The notes below the pieces were generated by a model, which worked only from the letters and a program-made list of their open reading frames with translations, ran no database searches and was not told the origin of the DNA. The translations under genes and the position numbers were made by a program. A stretch of DNA of 16,429 nucleotides from contig JAGLTA010000111.1 of NCBI GenBank assembly GCA_023135505.1, positions 1 to 16,429 of the forward strand. Reading direction: 5' to 3'. This document shows positions 14,423-16,429 of this stretch, one piece after another; the first letter of the stretch is position 1, and each line of letters opens with the position of its first letter. The stretch is from Candidatus Parcubacteria bacterium. GTDB lineage: Bacteria > Patescibacteriota > Patescibacteriia > JAACEG01.

Positions 14423-14470
14423 CGTAGTTTGTTTAAAGTAATATTATAACAAATAAAAAGATAATTCAAG

Positions 14471-14485
14471 GTTGCCAATAAGATA
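14471..14485 (+). repeat. 15-bp direct repeat, left copy
   Basis: GTTGCCAATAAGATA is identical to 16330-16344. The pair flanks the two-gene exported-protein cassette. See the right copy. Confidence 0.5.
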
Positions 14486-14570
14486 CATACATAAGCAACA
14501 TTTTTTAAAAATTTTATTTTTTTGACATTTTTAAGACACCATTCACATTTTTAAAAAGATTAAAGTCCTG

Positions 14571-14599
14571 TTGACAAAAGGTCTAATTTTGGCAATAAT
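14571..14599 (+). promoter_or_regulatory. Sigma70-type promoter of the exported-protein cassette
   Basis: TTGACA (14571-14576), a 17-base spacer and AATAAT (14594-14599) give a perfect -35 and a 5/6 -10 box, the best-scoring promoter I see in the window. Transcription from about 14606 leaves a leader of about 137 bases before the gene at 14743. Three copies of an ACATTTTTTAA-type word (near 14498, 14525 and 14545) lie just upstream and might be operator sites. Confidence 0.65.
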
Positions 14600-14650
14600 A
14601 AAAATCAGCGTCGTTGATGTTTTAATAATAACCGCTCTTCAAAACCAAAA

Positions 14651-14660
14651 AGGAGGTGAT
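14651..14660 (+). promoter_or_regulatory. Perfect Shine-Dalgarno sequence without a usable start codon
   Basis: AGGAGGTGAT is fully complementary to the usual 3' end of 16S rRNA. It overlaps ATG TAA (14659-14664), a start followed at once by a stop. No ATG, GTG or TTG lies 5-12 bases downstream. The site is in the leader, about 80 bases before the gene at 14743. It could be a ribosome standby or regulatory site, a one-codon leader, or the remnant of a lost gene. Confidence 0.5.
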
Positions 14661-14742
14661 GTAAAAATAAAAATAAAAAACAGGCAATCGCTTTTTTACA
14701 AAAAACAAAAACAAAAAATTCAAACTGAAAAGGAAAATCGTA

Positions 14743-15231
14743 ATGAAAAAAATTTTGTTTATTTTTATCGCCGTATTTGCCGCTCTTTGTGTTAGTAACG
14801 CTAATGCGGCAAGTTATTCTTTTGTGTGGGCAGAAAAAAAGCCTGCGTTTATAGATGGCTCGCCAGCGGATCATACATATTTTTGTATAGCAAGAGCATA
14901 TTGTCCCACTTATAGGTATTCTTATCATGGATCAAATTATGGAGGTTCATATTTGAGTGGCACTTTTGGTATTACAGATAATAAAGGTGATACTAGATCA
15001 AGGTGCATCGCTTGTTATAATCGCGTGTCGTGTGAGGTAAGATATCTTAGTGAAGGAGTTTGCCATCAAGACACTAATCGTGCTCTTTATCCTATCGGTT
15101 TAGGAAAATTGACGGTTCATAACGCACGCATGGCGACTTATTTCGAGGGAAAATATAATACTTATGGTAGATATATTTGGCGATGGGCTAAATGCAAGCA
15201 AGATTGCTGGTTCGGAGAATCGGGCTGGTAG
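14743..15231 (+). CDS. Secreted cysteine-rich protein, unknown function
   Basis: A 162-residue protein of no family I recognise. Residues 1-22 form a textbook Sec signal peptide (KK, hydrophobic core IFIAVFAALCV, A-N-A cleavage before A23 or S24). The mature part, about 140 residues, has eight cysteines (48, 54, 88, 91, 97, 107, 151, 155), with C-x5-C, C-x2-C-x5-C and C-x3-C groups, consistent with four disulfides or a metal site. It is rich in Tyr, Gly, Arg and Trp and ends WFGESGW. Shine-Dalgarno AAGGA (14730-14734) lies 8 bases before ATG, unlike the genes to the left. Its own promoter is at 14571. A secreted effector, surface or antimicrobial protein is possible but unproven. Confidence 0.8.
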   Translation: MKKILFIFIAVFAALCVSNANAASYSFVWAEKKPAFIDGSPADHTYFCIARAYCPTYRYSYHGSNYGGSYLSGTFGITDNKGDTRSRCIACYNRVSCEVRYLSEGVCHQDTNRALYPIGLGKLTVHNARMATYFEGKYNTYGRYIWRWAKCKQDCWFGESGW

Positions 15232-15245
15232 ACAACATTAACACT

Positions 15246-15275
15246 GGAAAGGCTGTAAAAATTCACAGCCTTTCC
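15246..15275 (+). terminator. Strong hairpin after the cysteine-rich protein gene
   Basis: GGAAAGGCTGT (15246-15256) pairs exactly with ACAGCCTTTCC (15265-15275) around an 8-base loop. The next bases are GCTTCATTTTT, a delayed T-run. It may terminate part of the transcripts, lowering expression of the next gene, or stabilise the upstream mRNA. Confidence 0.65.
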
Positions 15276-15301
15276 GCTTCATTTTTAAAAAAGGAAAAAT
15301 T

Positions 15302-16225
15302 ATGTTTAATAAAAAAAATGTAGTAATTATCAGTAGTTGTATTTTGGCTCTAATTTTTATTATAAGCGCGTTATTTTTTAATAAAGGCAAAATTAACAAA
15401 AAGACAAGCAACAGCACAGCGACATTACAGAAGCATCCAATTTCTCAAATTAATAAAATTCCACCGACAAAAGAAAAAGAAGTTTTATTTGATTTTATGT
15501 ATAATGAAAATCAAGAATATACTAAACAAAAGATTGATCAAGAAATCGAAATTGACAAAGATCTATATTCCGTTTTAAATCTTTTAGATTTTAGTGTTGA
15601 TGACATCAAGGAAAAGATAAGAAATTATCAATTCAACGGTGACGATTATAATATACATGTTGCATGGATAAATAAAATCAAAAATCAACTTGGAGATAAA
15701 CTTGATAAAAAAATATTGGCAGAAATTACCGAAAATCATATTGTGTTTTTTTATCTCTCTAACGAATTAGATAGAAATTATTTAGAAAGATCCGATATTA
15801 GTTTTGAAGAATATAAAGAAACTACGACATTATTGTTTATATGGAATCAGAAAATTTTTCAAGAAAAGATGTCTGATGAAGACTATGAATATTTTTTTGG
15901 AAATCCAAAAAATGAGGCAGAGGATATTATACGGAATGTGGTAAATCTTACTCCTGAATTCCAATATTATAATTCAGATGTAACAATAGAAGAAATTTAC
16001 GAAAAAGTTCCTCGCTGGAAACTTGACCAAATTGTAGATTTTTCAAAGATTTGGGATTTAGATTTGATGAATTTAAATGACGAAGTGAATACTGGTAAAA
16101 TTACTCCAGAAGAAGCTGTTAATTTTGCGGAAAGTAGCAGTAAAGCATATTTTGAAAGCGCGAGAGAAATTTTAGACGAAGACGAATTTCATCTTATGTT
16201 TGCTTCTGTTGAAAAACAATTTTAA
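15302..16225 (+). CDS. Membrane-anchored acidic helical protein, unknown function
   Basis: A 307-residue protein of no family I recognise. One N-terminal membrane segment (about 7-26) is followed by a basic, S/T/K-rich stalk (about 28-50) and a long acidic, helix-rich domain (about 55-307) with many D, E, N, K and aromatic residues and no cysteine. Cys13 is within the hydrophobic segment and is not a good lipobox, so a membrane anchor is more likely than a lipoprotein. EIDKDLYSVLNLLDFSVDDIKEKI and later ITPEEAVNFAESSSKAYFES suggest helical pairs, without a named repeat. Shine-Dalgarno AAGGA (15291-15295) is 6 bases before ATG. No promoter is visible between it and the cysteine-rich gene, so the two likely form one unit. 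Confidence 0.75.
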   Translation: MFNKKNVVIISSCILALIFIISALFFNKGKINKKTSNSTATLQKHPISQINKIPPTKEKEVLFDFMYNENQEYTKQKIDQEIEIDKDLYSVLNLLDFSVDDIKEKIRNYQFNGDDYNIHVAWINKIKNQLGDKLDKKILAEITENHIVFFYLSNELDRNYLERSDISFEEYKETTTLLFIWNQKIFQEKMSDEDYEYFFGNPKNEAEDIIRNVVNLTPEFQYYNSDVTIEEIYEKVPRWKLDQIVDFSKIWDLDLMNLNDEVNTGKITPEEAVNFAESSSKAYFESAREILDEDEFHLMFASVEKQF

Positions 16226-16268
16226 GTAAAAGCCAAAAAAATGGTGATGTTGAAATAATATCAACTAT

Positions 16269-16307
16269 AACGCTCATAGTAAAAATCTGCTATGAGCGTT
16301 TTATTTT
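16269..16307 (+). terminator. Rho-independent terminator ending the cassette
   Basis: AACGCTCATAG (16269-16279), a 10-base loop, CTATGAGCGTT (16290-16300), then TTATTTT: an 11-bp perfect stem with a T-rich tail, 43 bases after the stop of the helical protein gene. Confidence 0.8.
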
Positions 16308-16329
16308 TAAAATTCAGTGTGTGCAGTGT

Positions 16330-16344
16330 GTTGCCAATAAGATA
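16330..16344 (+). repeat. 15-bp direct repeat, right copy
   Basis: GTTGCCAATAAGATA repeats 14471-14485 exactly; similarity stops at both ends. The two copies enclose 1,844 bases holding the promoter, both exported-protein genes and their terminators. This copy also contributes the -35 box of the promoter at 16331-16358. Confidence 0.5.
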
Positions 16345-16358
16345 AGTTGTGCTATACT
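16331..16358 (+). promoter_or_regulatory. Putative promoter of the gene at the right edge
   Basis: TTGCCA (16331-16336), a 16-base spacer ending in the extended -10 TGC, then TATACT (16353-16358, 5/6). It lies 43 bases before an ATG at 16401. Confidence 0.55.
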
Positions 16359-16400
16359 TAAATAAAAAAATAACAAAATAATAAAATAATTATAATCTTT

Positions 16401-16429
16401 ATGGCGAAAAAACAGAAAGATACTCAGCA
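16401..16429 (+). CDS. Start of a gene cut by the window edge
   Basis: ATG 16401 opens a frame reading MAKKQKDTQ up to the last base. The promoter at 16331-16358 and the terminator of the preceding gene support a real start, but nine residues cannot be assigned to a family. No Shine-Dalgarno site is visible in the AT-rich leader. Confidence 0.4.

Noticed and set aside
14267..14449. 60-residue frame across the palindromic element
   Set aside because: The whole frame is made of the inverted-repeat element and has no ribosome site or family match.
14571..14795. 74-residue frame with TTG start containing the perfect Shine-Dalgarno site
   Set aside because: Its TTG is the -35 box, it has no ribosome site of its own, it overlaps the secreted-protein start, and its sequence is low-complexity K/Q/N.
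14605..14928. Minus-strand 107-residue frame
   Set aside because: It overlaps the promoter leader and signal peptide of the + strand secreted protein and has no credible features.
1..16429. Alternative genetic code (TGA as Gly or Trp)
   Set aside because: No gene contains in-frame TGA and all genes close normally with TAA or TAG under the standard code.

Overview
The window is low-GC bacterial DNA whose housekeeping genes have typical bacterial forms. The small secretion, protease and pilus gene set, the many short lineage-type hypotheticals and the lack of Shine-Dalgarno (SD) sites before most starts suggest a streamlined genome of the Patescibacteria/CPR kind, perhaps Parcubacteria-like. 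That placement is inference: no rRNA is present. The standard genetic code fits every gene. All 23 stops I could read are TAA (18) or TAG (5); none is TGA.

Region 1 (1-7078, + strand): the 3' end of secF, a small multidrug-export family membrane protein, triosephosphate isomerase (tpiA), a membrane-anchored TPR protein, RNase III (rnc), a small membrane protein, a four-cysteine zinc-finger-like protein, a NYN-domain nuclease gene broken by a one-base frameshift, the pilus retraction ATPase gene pilT, and an exported 3D-domain protein. Hairpins follow tpiA, the NYN gene and pilT. A near-perfect bidirectional terminator at 7103-7132 closes the block.

Region 2 (7181-14253, - strand, read from high to low coordinates): a nucleotidyltransferase (MNT type), hicB-hicA overlapping by 8 bp, a PsbP-like membrane protein, a protein with a HEPN-type R-x4-H motif, trigger factor (tig), a lysine-rich unknown, an MBL-fold hydrolase, a small membrane-anchored coiled-coil protein, an M50 site-2 protease, and a uronate-dehydrogenase-like SDR. 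Spacing is tight, so this could be one or two long transcripts. The first part is toxin-antitoxin-like (MNT, HicBA, HEPN-like); the second is protein folding, proteolysis and metabolism.

Region 3 (14254-16429): a 142-bp MITE-like hairpin element separates region 2 from a divergent + strand cassette. The cassette has a good promoter, a perfect SD with no usable start, a secreted eight-cysteine protein, and a membrane-anchored acidic helical protein. The last two genes are the only ones in the window with clear SD sites, and a 15-bp direct repeat flanks the pair. This looks like an acquired module encoding surface or secreted factors and is the least explained part of the window. A further promoter and the first codons of another gene lie at the right edge. 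I saw no tRNA, rRNA, CRISPR array or transposase gene.
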